NCBI GenBank assembly: GCA_964545715.1
Contig: CAZJHX010000009.1
Coordinates: forward strand, 59,800 to 123,799
Direction: 5' to 3'
DNA length: 64,000 nt
Source: CAZJHX01 sp964545715
Lineage (GTDB): Bacteria > Myxococcota_A > UBA9042 > GCA-2863065
Positions 51,222-60,025 of this stretch are shown one piece after another. The notes below the pieces were generated by a model. That model worked only from the letters and a program-made list of their open reading frames with translations. It was not told where the DNA came from and made no database searches. The position numbers and the translations under genes were made by a program. Within the stretch, counting starts at the first letter, position 1. Each line of letters begins with the position of its first letter.

Positions 51222-52864
51222 CACGACACCTCTCTTTGGTGGGTGAGCGGCCGCGGAACAAACCGGAAAGCGGCGGCCGGTACGGGGACTCCATAAGTGC
51301 GCAGCTGCTGCGCGCGTGTGATCACTGCGGCGCCCTCGAGCAGGTTGAGGGCGATCTGAACGGCGCCTCGCGCCTCTGCCGGCTCCAGGAAAGAGCCGCG
51401 GACCCAGTGGTTGAAGGCGCCCATCGCGGGGCCACACCAGATCTGATAGTCCATGCGGCGCTTGCTCTCGCCGGCGATAGCCCAGCGGCTGGAGAGCCCC
51501 AGGTACCAGCGGAAACACAGCGCCATCTTGTGCTTGGGATCGGCCTGCGCCTTCTCCAACTCTCTGGGCTCACGCCGCGCCCAGAACGCGTGCGTCTCTT
51601 CCCAGACCTGCGCAAGCGGCATGGCGAAGATGCGCTTCTCCAGGTCCTGCGCCAGCGCGGCGGGCAGGGTGTCGATGCTGTCGTACTTCTCGTAGACCTC
51701 GTACAGCTTGTTGGCGCGCACGCCGAACATCGTCCCGCGCTTGAGCACCTGCAGCTTGACGCCCAGCTCGAACATATCGGCGGCGGCGGCCATGATCACG
51801 TCCTCGTTGGACGCGGTGGCCAGCATCTGTCGTCCCTCGGCGCTCAGGCCTGACTCTACGGCGGCCTGGTTGACCGAGCCGGTCAGCACAAATGCGGCGC
51901 CCAGCGAGAACGCCGAGGCCACGGCCTGCGGGCGACCCAGACCACCGGCGGCGCCGCAGCGGATGGGGCGTGTGTAGCCGTGCGCGGCGGACAGCTCGTC
52001 GCGCAGCGCGGCGATGACCGGGAACAGGGCCCCCAGCGGGCGATTGTCGGTGTGCCCACCGGAGTCGGACTCCACGATGATGTCCTCGGCGACCGGCACC
52101 TTGCGGGCCAGCGCGGCCTCTTCGGCGGTCACCTGCCCGGCCGCTACGAGCTGGTTCAGAAGGGCCTCGGGCGCGGGCGACATGAAGTGACGCGCGACCT
52201 CGGGCCGGGAGATCTTGGCAAAGACGTGGTTCTTGCGGCGGATGTTGCCCGCTGCGTCGGCGCTGAGGCCGGAGACGGCGTAGCGTACGATGGGCGCGGT
52301 CAGGTTCATGAAGGCTGACGCCGACACGCGCTTCACGCCGCGGCGCAGGTACAGGTCCACGCAGCCGGCCTCGAGCGCGGGCTCGTTGGGGCTGTGAATC
52401 AGGTTGGAGCCCCAGGAGGCACCGTCCGTGCCCAGCGCGGCGGTCAGCTCGGCGATGGCCTGCTCGATGCGAGGCAACGACAGCCCGGCTGCGCCGTAGA
52501 AGCCGAGCATGCCGGCCTGCGCCATGGCGATGACAAGCTCGGTGGTGGCGATGCCGTTGGCCATGGCGCCGGTGACGTACGGGAAGCGCACGCGGTGTAC
52601 GTCGCAGAAGGAGCGGTCGCCCAGCCACTCGGGGTACAGCGCGGGCAGCGTGGCCAGTAGCGGCAGGGTGGGGTTGCCGTTGACCTGCGCTTTGGGGATG
52701 GTCTCGCCGGCAAAGGCCAGGCCGATCCGGCCGGTCGTAGGCTCGCGGACCACGTGCACCGGCTCCCGGAAACGCGTGATCGCGTCCTGAATCTCGCCGG
52801 GCTCGAAGGCAGGGAGCCGTGAGCCGGCGCTCCACGCGCCTATGGACGTGACGTCGTTTAGCAT
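51221..52864 (-). CDS. pfaD: PUFA synthase enoyl reductase PfaD-like
   Basis: A 547-residue FMN-dependent enoyl reductase of the PfaD (2-nitropropane dioxygenase-like TIM barrel) family. Recognisable stretches: VTGAMANGIATTELVIAMAQ, GMLGFYGAAGLSLPRIEQAI, NLIHSPNEPALE, VAEDIIVESDSGGHTDNRP, IRCGAAGGLGRPQAVASAF, AAFVLTGSVNQ and ANKLYEVYEKYDS. The length is as usual for PfaD. It reduces the trans-2-enoyl intermediates on ACP when a saturated bond is needed. First gene of the operon, which matches the gene order of terrestrial myxobacterial pfa clusters (enoyl reductase first). The stop overlaps the pfaA start by one base. No strong ribosome binding site is visible before ATG 52864. Confidence 0.93.
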   Translation of the reverse strand: MLNDVTSIGAWSAGSRLPAFEPGEIQDAITRFREPVHVVREPTTGRIGLAFAGETIPKAQVNGNPTLPLLATLPALYPEWLGDRSFCDVHRVRFPYVTGAMANGIATTELVIAMAQAGMLGFYGAAGLSLPRIEQAIAELTAALGTDGASWGSNLIHSPNEPALEAGCVDLYLRRGVKRVSASAFMNLTAPIVRYAVSGLSADAAGNIRRKNHVFAKISRPEVARHFMSPAPEALLNQLVAAGQVTAEEAALARKVPVAEDIIVESDSGGHTDNRPLGALFPVIAALRDELSAAHGYTRPIRCGAAGGLGRPQAVASAFSLGAAFVLTGSVNQAAVESGLSAEGRQMLATASNEDVIMAAAADMFELGVKLQVLKRGTMFGVRANKLYEVYEKYDSIDTLPAALAQDLEKRIFAMPLAQVWEETHAFWARREPRELEKAQADPKHKMALCFRWYLGLSSRWAIAGESKRRMDYQIWCGPAMGAFNHWVRGSFLEPAEARGAVQIALNLLEGAAVITRAQQLRTYGVPVPAAAFRFVPRPLTHQREVS

Positions 52865-52943
52865 TCGGCCGGTTTACAGGCTCGCGCGTGAGCAGCGAAG
52901 CAAAGAAGTGTAAGACTTTTGTAAACACGATAGGCTTAAGCCC
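52865..52943. promoter_or_regulatory. Divergent promoter region of pfaD and the fibrinogen-like gene
   Basis: The 79-base gap is A/T-richer than its flanks. It holds TTTACA at 52873, a direct repeat TGTAAG/TGTAAA at 52909 and 52920 (11 bases apart, one helical turn, inverted relative to the first), and a perfect palindrome GGCTTAAGCC at 52933-52942 touching the plus-strand ATG. No textbook sigma-70 boxes are evident. These are candidate operator half-sites for control of the PUFA operon. Confidence 0.4.
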
Positions 52944-54338
52944 ATGTTTGCACAGGTGATTGTGACTTTGGCGCTGGTCGCGCCTCCCCAGGCGAGTACC
53001 GTTCAGGGCGCGGTGAGATCGGCAGGCGGCGAGCCAGTCGACGGCAATTACGGGATGGCGATCGGACTGTACGACGCCGCCGTGGGTGGCGCCAAGCTGG
53101 CCGAGTTCGTCTCGCCGGGCGTGCCGGTTGTAAACGGGGTTTTCAGCCTGGGTCTGGACCCGCTTCCGGCGCAGATCTTCCGTGACAACGACGCGGTTTG
53201 GGTCGAGATCGCGGTCGCCGGAGAGCCGCCTTTGCCTAGAATCGCGGTGTTGCCGGTTCCCACGGCTCTGGTGGCGCGGGAGGCCGCGCAATTGGCGTGC
53301 AGTGGCTGCATTACGGCGCAGCATCTCGCCCCGGGCGCTGTCCCGGACGGATCGAAGTGGGGCCAGACCGATGACGACGTGTTTTACACAGCCGGCAATG
53401 TCGGCGTCGGCACCAACGCCCCCAAGGCCGCGCTGGACGTCGCGGGCGCCATCAAAGTGGGCTCATCCGACACGTGTGATGCGACGACTGAGGGCTCACT
53501 GCGCTACAACGCGGGCGCCAAAAACATGGAGTTCTGTGACGGATCCGGCTGGAAGCCGCTGTATCAGGCGCCCAAGAACGGACAGACGCAGGCCCAGGCG
53601 GCGCTGTCGTGCAAGGTGATCAACGATGAGGGGCAGTCGGCCGGCGACGGGATCTACTGGCTGGACCTCACGGGCGGCAGCACGAGCGACGCGTTTCAGA
53701 CGGTTTGCGACATGACGACCGACGGTGGTGGCTGGACCCTGATGGGCACCATCGCGGGCGGCGACGGCAACAACTGGAACACGCAGATCGGGCTGTGGGG
53801 CAACACGGCGACGATCGGGGATGTGACCGCGGCGCACACGCAGGACTTCAAGTCGCAGGCCTGGAACGGCTACCCGCTGGCGGGAGCGGTCGTGGCGTGG
53901 CAGCGCCGACACGACGCTGAGCTGCGCGGTGTGGCGCGCTTCGACAACAACTGCCTCTTCGGCAAGCAGACGTTCCGAGAGCTGTTCTCGAGCTACGACA
54001 TCTCACTGCACTGCTCTCTTGGACAGATCACGATTGTGAAGGCCGATCCGGACAACGTCGGGACCTCCACGCCGTACGGCGAGGGGCAGCCCAGCGGATT
54101 GGGGGGCAACTCCACCAATGGCTGGTGCTGGAACGGCGGCGACAACCACAGCAACATCTTCAACGGCCACGCGGGCTGGAACCAGCTCGGCTATAGCTGC
54201 GTAGACACGGGCCATCTCGGCTACATCGGCGTGTTCAGCAACTCCTCCGACCAGTACGCAAATCTGGATATCGACACCACAAACTGGCATTACGGAGCAG
54301 ATGTCACGAAGACTGCAATCTCGTTTTATGTCCGCTGA
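52944..54338 (+). CDS. Secreted fibrinogen-like protein with shared N-terminal module (second copy)
   Basis: A 464-residue protein with a short signal (MFAQVIVTLALVAPPQA). Residues 12-120 are the module shared with the proteins at 1503 and 28362 (STVQGAVRSAGGEPVDGNYG to LPRIAVLPVPTALVAREAAQ), closing with CSGCITAQHLAP. A tail-fibre-like connector (NVGVGTNAPKAALDVAGAIK) follows, then a fibrinogen-like C-terminal domain from about 220 (LSCKVINDEGQSAGDGIYWL, VCDMTTDGGGWTLMG, NGWCWNGGDNHSNIF). Likely extracellular recognition. Divergent from the PUFA operon with only 79 bases between start codons. Confidence 0.8.
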   Translation: MFAQVIVTLALVAPPQASTVQGAVRSAGGEPVDGNYGMAIGLYDAAVGGAKLAEFVSPGVPVVNGVFSLGLDPLPAQIFRDNDAVWVEIAVAGEPPLPRIAVLPVPTALVAREAAQLACSGCITAQHLAPGAVPDGSKWGQTDDDVFYTAGNVGVGTNAPKAALDVAGAIKVGSSDTCDATTEGSLRYNAGAKNMEFCDGSGWKPLYQAPKNGQTQAQAALSCKVINDEGQSAGDGIYWLDLTGGSTSDAFQTVCDMTTDGGGWTLMGTIAGGDGNNWNTQIGLWGNTATIGDVTAAHTQDFKSQAWNGYPLAGAVVAWQRRHDAELRGVARFDNNCLFGKQTFRELFSSYDISLHCSLGQITIVKADPDNVGTSTPYGEGQPSGLGGNSTNGWCWNGGDNHSNIFNGHAGWNQLGYSCVDTGHLGYIGVFSNSSDQYANLDIDTTNWHYGADVTKTAISFYVR

Positions 54339-54344
54339 GTCGGA

Positions 54345-55886
54345 TTGCCGACCAAGTTGAGCGACGGCTCTAGTCCCGCCTGGCGGCCCCTTACCGTGCT
54401 CCGGCGCCACCCGATCGTGACGCTGAGCGGCCTCGCAGTGTTCGGCGTAGCGGTGATCCTGGTGTATTTCAGCGGCGTGGCCGATCAGCTGAACCAGAAC
54501 GGCGCGTTGCGCAGCGCCCAGCTGCTCTCCCATGCCGTTGAGGAGTTCCGCACGCTGTACACAAGCGAGGTCGTCCGGCACGCGAAAGTGGCGGGGGTCC
54601 GGGTGTCGCACGACTATATGAACGACGCCGAGGGCGACGCGATCCCGCTGCCGGCGACTCTCAGCATGGCGCTGGCGGCGCGCATCGGCGCCCGGGACAC
54701 CGGGGAGACCGCGCGCCTGTACAGCAAGCATCCGTTTCCGTGGCGCGTGGAGACCGGCGGGCTGCGCGATCCCTTCGCAGTCGCGGCCTGGGACGCGCTG
54801 AATGCGCGGCCGGAGGAGCCGTATATCCTGGTCGACGAGGAGGCGAACCCGCCGGTGCTGCGGTACGCCACGGCCGATCTGATGCGCGAGTCCTGCGTGG
54901 ACTGTCACAACACGCACCCCCAGACGCCTCGCAGTGGCTGGCAGGTCGGCGATGTCCGTGGCGTGCTGGAGATCAACGTCCCGTTGCGGCAGGAGGATGT
55001 GCATCGGCACGCGGTCTTCCAGGCGACGGCGGTGATGCTGACGCTGACGGCCTTTGGGCTGGCGCTGATCGCCTTTGTGGTGCGCAGTCTGCGTCAGGCT
55101 GTGCGTGTCGCCGACGAGCAGGGAGTGGCCGCGTCACTGGCGGCGCAGGAGGCGGCGGAGGCGCGTATGCAAGCGGACGTCGCCGTTCACGCCAACAAGC
55201 TCAAAACGGAGTTTCTGGCGAACATGAGCCACGAGCTGCGCACGCCTCTCAACGCCGTCATCGGGTACAGCGACTTGTTGTCGGACGACGCCCGCGAGCG
55301 CGGTGACGAATCGGCGGTCAAGGATCTCGGCCGAATCCGGTCGTCGGGCGCGCACCTGCTGGCCATGATCACCGAGATCCTGGACCTGACCAGCATCGAG
55401 GCCGACCGCCTGGAGCTGGTCCGCGAGGAGATCGAGGTGCAGTCGCTGCTCAGCGACGCGATGGAGGCCGTGCGCTCCGCAGCAGAACTACGTGGCAACT
55501 CGATGCAGCTGACGTGTGGGCCGGATATCGGCTCGATTCGGAGCGACCCCTCGCGCCTGCGGCAGGTGGTGTCAAATCTGCTGTCCAACGCCGCCAAGTT
55601 CACAGAGAACGGTGCCATTGAGGTTCACGCCCACCGAGAGGAGCCCGACGGCAAGCCGCGGTTGGTGATCCGCGTGTCGGATACGGGCATCGGCATCCGG
55701 GCGGAGAGCCTGCCGCGCATCTTTGAGCCGTTTCATCAGGCGGACGGCTCGGCCACCCGCGCGTACGGAGGATCGGGGCTCGGATTGGCGGTCACCCAGC
55801 GCCTGTGTCGCTTGATGGGCGGAGACATTCAGGCGACCAGCGTGGTGGGCGAGGGCTCCACCTTCACTGTGTGGCTGCCGGTGTAA
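54345..55886 (+). CDS. Sensor histidine kinase with periplasmic heme-c (DUF3365/Tll0287-like) sensor
   Basis: A 513-residue membrane kinase (TTG start at 54345 uncertain; in-frame GTG at 54396). Membrane segments at about 24-44 and 227-247 flank a periplasmic domain of about 180 residues with RESCVDCHNTHP, a CXXCH heme motif (Cys184, Cys187, His188), and the general layout of DUF3365/Tll0287-like sensors of redox or gas. The cytoplasmic part has an H-box (LANMSHELRTPLN, His296), N-box (VVSNLLSNAAKF), DTGIGI and GGSGLGLA, a complete HATPase. There is no receiver domain and no neighbouring response regulator, so it is an orphan kinase. It autophosphorylates in response to a redox signal, inferred from the heme motif. 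Confidence 0.8.
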   Translation: MPTKLSDGSSPAWRPLTVLRRHPIVTLSGLAVFGVAVILVYFSGVADQLNQNGALRSAQLLSHAVEEFRTLYTSEVVRHAKVAGVRVSHDYMNDAEGDAIPLPATLSMALAARIGARDTGETARLYSKHPFPWRVETGGLRDPFAVAAWDALNARPEEPYILVDEEANPPVLRYATADLMRESCVDCHNTHPQTPRSGWQVGDVRGVLEINVPLRQEDVHRHAVFQATAVMLTLTAFGLALIAFVVRSLRQAVRVADEQGVAASLAAQEAAEARMQADVAVHANKLKTEFLANMSHELRTPLNAVIGYSDLLSDDARERGDESAVKDLGRIRSSGAHLLAMITEILDLTSIEADRLELVREEIEVQSLLSDAMEAVRSAAELRGNSMQLTCGPDIGSIRSDPSRLRQVVSNLLSNAAKFTENGAIEVHAHREEPDGKPRLVIRVSDTGIGIRAESLPRIFEPFHQADGSATRAYGGSGLGLAVTQRLCRLMGGDIQATSVVGEGSTFTVWLPV

Positions 55887-56043
55887 CACCGTCTGAGACG
55901 TCCGTAGATTCATCTGTCACAGGTTGGGACGCGACGAAAGCTCGAGCAGCAGGCGCTGCCGGGGCGTGTTCGGTACACTGCCCGCGTTTTTGATGCTGTG
56001 GCACGCGCGTTGCGTTGTGGCGGGCTTCGTGAGGAGGTCTGTG

Positions 56044-56859
56044 ATGACAAGAGCAACCGTGATGACCGTTTGTGTGATTTCAATGCTGGCGACGGCTGCG
56101 TCGGCGCAACAGCCGGCCGTGGACCGCGCTCGCGCCGAGCTGGCGCGTGTGTTGGCCCAGCCGCCGAAATGCTCGGCGACCAGCTGCCGCAAGCTTAAGC
56201 GCATCGCGGTGCGTCGGGCTCGTTGGGCTCTGAAGCTGGCCAAGATGACGCCTGCCGACCGTCGCGCCTTTCACGAGCGTGCTCGGGCCCGCAGAGCGAA
56301 GATGACGCCTCAGCAGCGCGAAGACGCCCGTGCTGCCTGGCGCACGCGTCGCGCGAAAGAGCGGGCAGCCGTGCGGGCCTGCGAAGACTCCGCTGCCATC
56401 GACAACGCGCTGGCGGCGGCGAAGTCGGCTCCCGTAGAGCAGCCGGTGCCGGTCGTTGCACCGCTGGCCGCGCAGCCTGACACGGCGGCGGAATACACCG
56501 AGCCGCGTGAGGTGCTGGAGGCCGACCCGGCGCCGGTCAGACCGCGGGGTTACGCCGAGCAGCTGCGTGACCGTGTTCGCGAACAGGCGCTCATCGCCGG
56601 TGTCGCTCCGGTCGAGGCCCGCCGCCGGGGTGAGCGCGCGTATCGGCGGCTTCTGGCCCTGACGGTCATGAGCAGTCGGGAGCTCGACATGTATCGCAGC
56701 GGGGTGTTGGTCGAGGAAGACGAGCTCTTCGCGGACCTGGCCGCGTGGGGCGAGCGCCGCTACCACCGCTGGGTCGAGCGCGTGGCCGAGCAGGGCCCCG
56801 TCTACCGTCCGACGGCCGACGGGGAGTTCGGGATGCCGGTCGCTTCTACTTCACCGTGA
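56044..56859 (+). CDS. Secreted Arg/Ala-rich protein of unknown function
   Basis: A 271-residue protein from ATG 56044 with a strong GAGGAGG upstream. It has a signal peptide (MTRATVMTVCVISMLATAASA), then a very basic helical region (RKLKRIAVRRARWALKLAKM, MTPQQREDARAAWRTRRAKE), a Pro/Ala/Val spacer and a mixed C-terminal part. The repeated KMTP-x-x-R-x-x-x-x-R-A pattern recalls DUF3106-type helical proteins. No function can be assigned. The coding end overlaps the convergent VIT/VWA gene by 14 bases. The 157 bases upstream (55887-56043) contain no gene I can support. Confidence 0.6.
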   Translation: MTRATVMTVCVISMLATAASAQQPAVDRARAELARVLAQPPKCSATSCRKLKRIAVRRARWALKLAKMTPADRRAFHERARARRAKMTPQQREDARAAWRTRRAKERAAVRACEDSAAIDNALAAAKSAPVEQPVPVVAPLAAQPDTAAEYTEPREVLEADPAPVRPRGYAEQLRDRVREQALIAGVAPVEARRRGERAYRRLLALTVMSSRELDMYRSGVLVEEDELFADLAAWGERRYHRWVERVAEQGPVYRPTADGEFGMPVASTSP

Positions 56860-59800
56860 TGGTGTCGATGGTGACCACGTCGTTCACGTTGCTCAGCGCC
56901 ACGTTGTACTGCTGTACCTGAGCCTGCGCCGTGCCCGCGTTGCGCACGATGGTGGCGTTGACGTAGGTCTCAGCGCTCAGCGTGTTGCCGTTGTTGTTGT
57001 AGTAGTGCACCTGGACCTTGTAGTCGCCTGCAACGCTGGTTTTGGCTGTCGCGCGCTCGGGGCCGTAGCCCTGGGTCAGGTCATCGAGCAGGGTCAGGCC
57101 GGTAGCCGTCGTCTTGTTCTCGTAGAAGCACTTCTCGCCGTTGGGATCGACGATCCACAGGTCGATGTCGGTGTTGTCGGTGTTCCACGTGATCGTGACG
57201 CGCAGGTCGGCCGCGGGGATCTCCAGCTTGAGGTCCTGCTGGCGCTGAGACAGCAGGTCGAGCAGCTTGTGGTCGGGCTGCTCCGTGGTCAGACGCTGGA
57301 TGAAGAGGGCGTATTCCTCCTCTGCGACGGTCTTGAGCAGACCGAACTTAGCGTCCCACTCACCGGCCAGCACCGCCTCGAAGAGCATGGCTGACAGGGC
57401 AGGGCGCTGCATCCCGAGCGCGTTGGCCAGATCGCGGTAGGACTGCGGCTCGAACGGGCGCTTGCGGAGCACCTGCAAGAAGACCTGGGCCGCCTCGGGC
57501 AGCAGGCCCCACGACGCCATCCGGTAACCGGCGATGCGCGACGCTTTGGAGCTGCCGTGGGTCGCCTCCACGATGCTGGACAGCGCCCGTACGGCGGCGC
57601 CGGGGCTGCCGGCGGCAAAGCGCTTGTCGGCCTCGCCCGTGAAGAGCTTGATCTGCTGTGGGTTGGTCTGCTGCGCGTCCGGCAGCGTCGCCCAGTTGTC
57701 CAGCCCGGCGCTGTAACCGCTGGTGGCGTCTTCCAGCGTCAGAAGGGGGATCTCCAGTGTGCTGGTGGGCAGCTGCAGCGCCGTCGCGGGCACCAGCGCG
57801 GCGATGTCCTCGAGCAGCTCGCCCCCCTTGATGCTCATGATCTTGGAGTAGTCGGTGTAGTCGGTGAACACCTGCTGCAGCAGGTCCCACGTCGTCAGCG
57901 CCGCCTTCTGGATGGCCAGCGCGGCGTCGATGACGGCGGCGATCTCCTGCCCGTCGAGCTCGGCGACCTCCAGGTTGAGGTCGTACGTGTCGTACTCCTC
58001 GTCGGTCTCCAGGACCAGGAACGAGGCGACGCGCGACGCGATGAAGTAGTGCTGCGACAGCGCCATCGCCAGCGGCTCCAGGGTCTCATCGCGAGCCTGC
58101 AGCAGCTGGGTGACGGCGATCTCGGCCCACGCGCGGGGCGCCAGCTCGCCGGACGGCGTCAGCGTCACCGGGATGGACAGCGTCTTGGTCGTGCCGCCCG
58201 CGATGCCGGAGAGCTCGATGACCACGGGACCGGGCTTGATCACGCGGCCCGCGATGGTCAGCGTCGCACCGGAGAAGAGCGTGGCCTGGCGCCCCGCGAT
58301 CAGCAGCTCGTCAACCTGTCCGCCCTCCGCGCCCTCGGGCTTTACGGTGACCGCGTCCAGAATCATGCTCGGCGCCTGGTGCGCTTTGCCGCAGGCCGCG
58401 ACCGCGTCGGCGGACTGGCAGTTGAAGGTGGCGCCCTTCTGGGTCAGCGCCGCGAACAGCTCCAGGTTCTCCGCGCCCACGCCGGTCCGATACGCGAAGA
58501 AGCGCGCGTGGAAGGGCGTGATCGCCTCGTAGTTTTGCAACATGGACTCGATCGTGCGGTCGCCCCAGGAGACCACGCCGTCGGACAGCACAAAGACATC
58601 GAGGTTGCCGTCGCCGGCCGCCATCGGCGCGTTGGCCAGACCACGCAGCGCCGCGCTGAAGTCGGTTGCGCCTTCCAGCAGCACAGAGTTCAGCTCGGCC
58701 AGAGCGTCCGAGCGGCCCTGCTCGTTGTTGGCGATCCAGACCTTGCTGATCCAGCGGGCGCCCGCGTCAAACGTCATGACGTTGAACTTCTGGATGCCGG
58801 GCGAGCTCGTCAGAATCGACTCCAGCAGCTGCACGCTGATTCCAAAGCGCGTCGGGTTCTCCGACAACGACGTGTCGACCAAAAAGACGACCTGCTTGGC
58901 GCCCGCGCCGTCGTCCGCGCCGTCTACCTGCGGGTGCAGGCGCGCCAAAAAGTAGTCCTGCTCCAGCTTGGGGTTGGTGCCTGTGATCACCTCGGCCTCG
59001 GCGGTGGAGTTGTCGGCCACCTCGAACACGAGCCAGCCACCGTCGGTGTTGCCCTCGATCGTGTGCGTGTACAGCGAGCCGTTCTCGCCGTCGAGCGCCT
59101 GGCCGCCCTCCAGCGTGCCCTTGTAGGTCATGGCGCCGACTGCCGGCTTGGGCGCGGACACGGTGACGTCGATCTCCTGCACATCGCCGGCCGGGATCGG
59201 AAAGCTGTACTCCAGGGTGTCGCCGACGCGCTGAAGGGTCTGCTCGTACGCGATGACCACGCGGTTGTAGCCCTGCGCGGGGATGGGAAAGACGCGCGCC
59301 TGGAAGGTGTTGGGTGCGATCTCCTCGACCAGCGACGGGTCGATCACCTGCTGCGTGATCTCCTCGTACACCTGCTTGCCTTTGACCGACTCGACGACGC
59401 GCGCGGTGCGCAGCTCGCCCCAGCTGCCGCCGACGGACAGCTCGACCAGGTTCTCCGGGTTCTGCGCAGCCAGCTGCTCGGGGCTGAGGTCCAGCAGATC
59501 GTCGTTGTCGTCGCCAAAAAAGTCCGGGGACGCGACGTCGGGCGGCGTGCCCTCGGTCCCGACGAACATCGCGTAATAAGAGACGGACGCCTCGGTCGGC
59601 AGCGGGTACTTGAAGGTGCCCTCCAGCGCCGAGCCGTGGGGGTTGTAATAGATGTGGTCAACCAACGTGCGGGCACGCAGGCCCTCGATTTGGGTTGTGA
59701 CGCGCAGCTTGACCAGCTCCAGCGTCTCGGTGTCGCCGACGCTCACGGTTGCAAAGATCGGGTCCTCGCTGAGCGTCTGCCAGCTCTGTGGTCCCATCGA

Positions 59801-60025
59801 CTCGTCGGCCGCCCCGGTGCCCGAGTCGCCGCCGCCCTCCCAGCCGCTATTGGGCGAGCTGGAGGCGTCGGCTGAGCTTGGATTGCCCGGATAATTATAC
59901 TGCCCGTTGCCGTCCGATTCGGCCGCCCCGCTGGCGTCCATATCGCCCGCGGCACACCCGGCGCTGCTTACCGCTGCCACTAAGAACAGGCACGAAGCCG
60001 TCACTGCCCATGAGATTGCTCGCAT
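56846..60025 (-). CDS. VIT/VWA-domain lipoprotein with YfaP (DUF2135)-like C-terminus
   Basis: A 1059-residue lipoprotein (lipobox VSSAGC, Cys24) with a good ribosome binding site (AGGAGAAGG). A Ser/Gly/Asp-rich tether is followed by a VIT domain from about residue 100 (VTTQIEGLRARTLVDHIYYN, LEGTFKYPLP), a VWA domain from about 385 (KQVVFLVDTSLSENPTRFG, a DxSxS metal site), a long helical middle, and near the C-terminus VTITWNTDNTDIDLWIVDPN, the pattern of DUF2135/YfaP. It resembles inter-alpha-trypsin-inhibitor-like bacterial proteins and probably works in cell-surface interactions. Divergent from the VWA-like gene at 60254. Confidence 0.8.
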   Translation of the reverse strand: MRAISWAVTASCLFLVAAVSSAGCAAGDMDASGAAESDGNGQYNYPGNPSSADASSSPNSGWEGGGDSGTGAADESMGPQSWQTLSEDPIFATVSVGDTETLELVKLRVTTQIEGLRARTLVDHIYYNPHGSALEGTFKYPLPTEASVSYYAMFVGTEGTPPDVASPDFFGDDNDDLLDLSPEQLAAQNPENLVELSVGGSWGELRTARVVESVKGKQVYEEITQQVIDPSLVEEIAPNTFQARVFPIPAQGYNRVVIAYEQTLQRVGDTLEYSFPIPAGDVQEIDVTVSAPKPAVGAMTYKGTLEGGQALDGENGSLYTHTIEGNTDGGWLVFEVADNSTAEAEVITGTNPKLEQDYFLARLHPQVDGADDGAGAKQVVFLVDTSLSENPTRFGISVQLLESILTSSPGIQKFNVMTFDAGARWISKVWIANNEQGRSDALAELNSVLLEGATDFSAALRGLANAPMAAGDGNLDVFVLSDGVVSWGDRTIESMLQNYEAITPFHARFFAYRTGVGAENLELFAALTQKGATFNCQSADAVAACGKAHQAPSMILDAVTVKPEGAEGGQVDELLIAGRQATLFSGATLTIAGRVIKPGPVVIELSGIAGGTTKTLSIPVTLTPSGELAPRAWAEIAVTQLLQARDETLEPLAMALSQHYFIASRVASFLVLETDEEYDTYDLNLEVAELDGQEIAAVIDAALAIQKAALTTWDLLQQVFTDYTDYSKIMSIKGGELLEDIAALVPATALQLPTSTLEIPLLTLEDATSGYSAGLDNWATLPDAQQTNPQQIKLFTGEADKRFAAGSPGAAVRALSSIVEATHGSSKASRIAGYRMASWGLLPEAAQVFLQVLRKRPFEPQSYRDLANALGMQRPALSAMLFEAVLAGEWDAKFGLLKTVAEEEYALFIQRLTTEQPDHKLLDLLSQRQQDLKLEIPAADLRVTITWNTDNTDIDLWIVDPNGEKCFYENKTTATGLTLLDDLTQGYGPERATAKTSVAGDYKVQVHYYNNNGNTLSAETYVNATIVRNAGTAQAQVQQYNVALSNVNDVVTIDTITVK

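Noticed and set aside
46020..51296. Very long open frame on the plus strand opposite pfaA (about 1758 codons)
   Set aside because: High GC makes the antisense frame stop-poor. The translation is Arg/His/Gln-rich with no domain, while the minus strand encodes a clear multidomain synthase.
51222..51518. Upstream extension of pfaA by 99 codons
   Set aside because: It lies wholly inside pfaD and gives Arg/Pro-rich nonsense; the ATG at 51221 starts right at the KS domain with an overlapping stop/start and a purine-rich site.
38044..52864. A separate PfaB-like acyltransferase or a PPTase in or beside the operon
   Set aside because: No domain with those motifs appears; the only malonyl-type acyltransferase is inside PfaA and the only other acyltransferase is the AGPAT-like end of PfaC.
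52919..52936. Sigma-70 promoter for the fibrinogen-like gene using TTGTAA and TAGGCT
   Set aside because: Spacing between the boxes is far too short, so I list only a general regulatory region.
55887..56043. A small gene in the 157-base gap before the Arg/Ala-rich secreted protein
   Set aside because: The open frame there is just an upstream extension of that gene; the GAGGAGG site and the signal peptide place the start at 56044.
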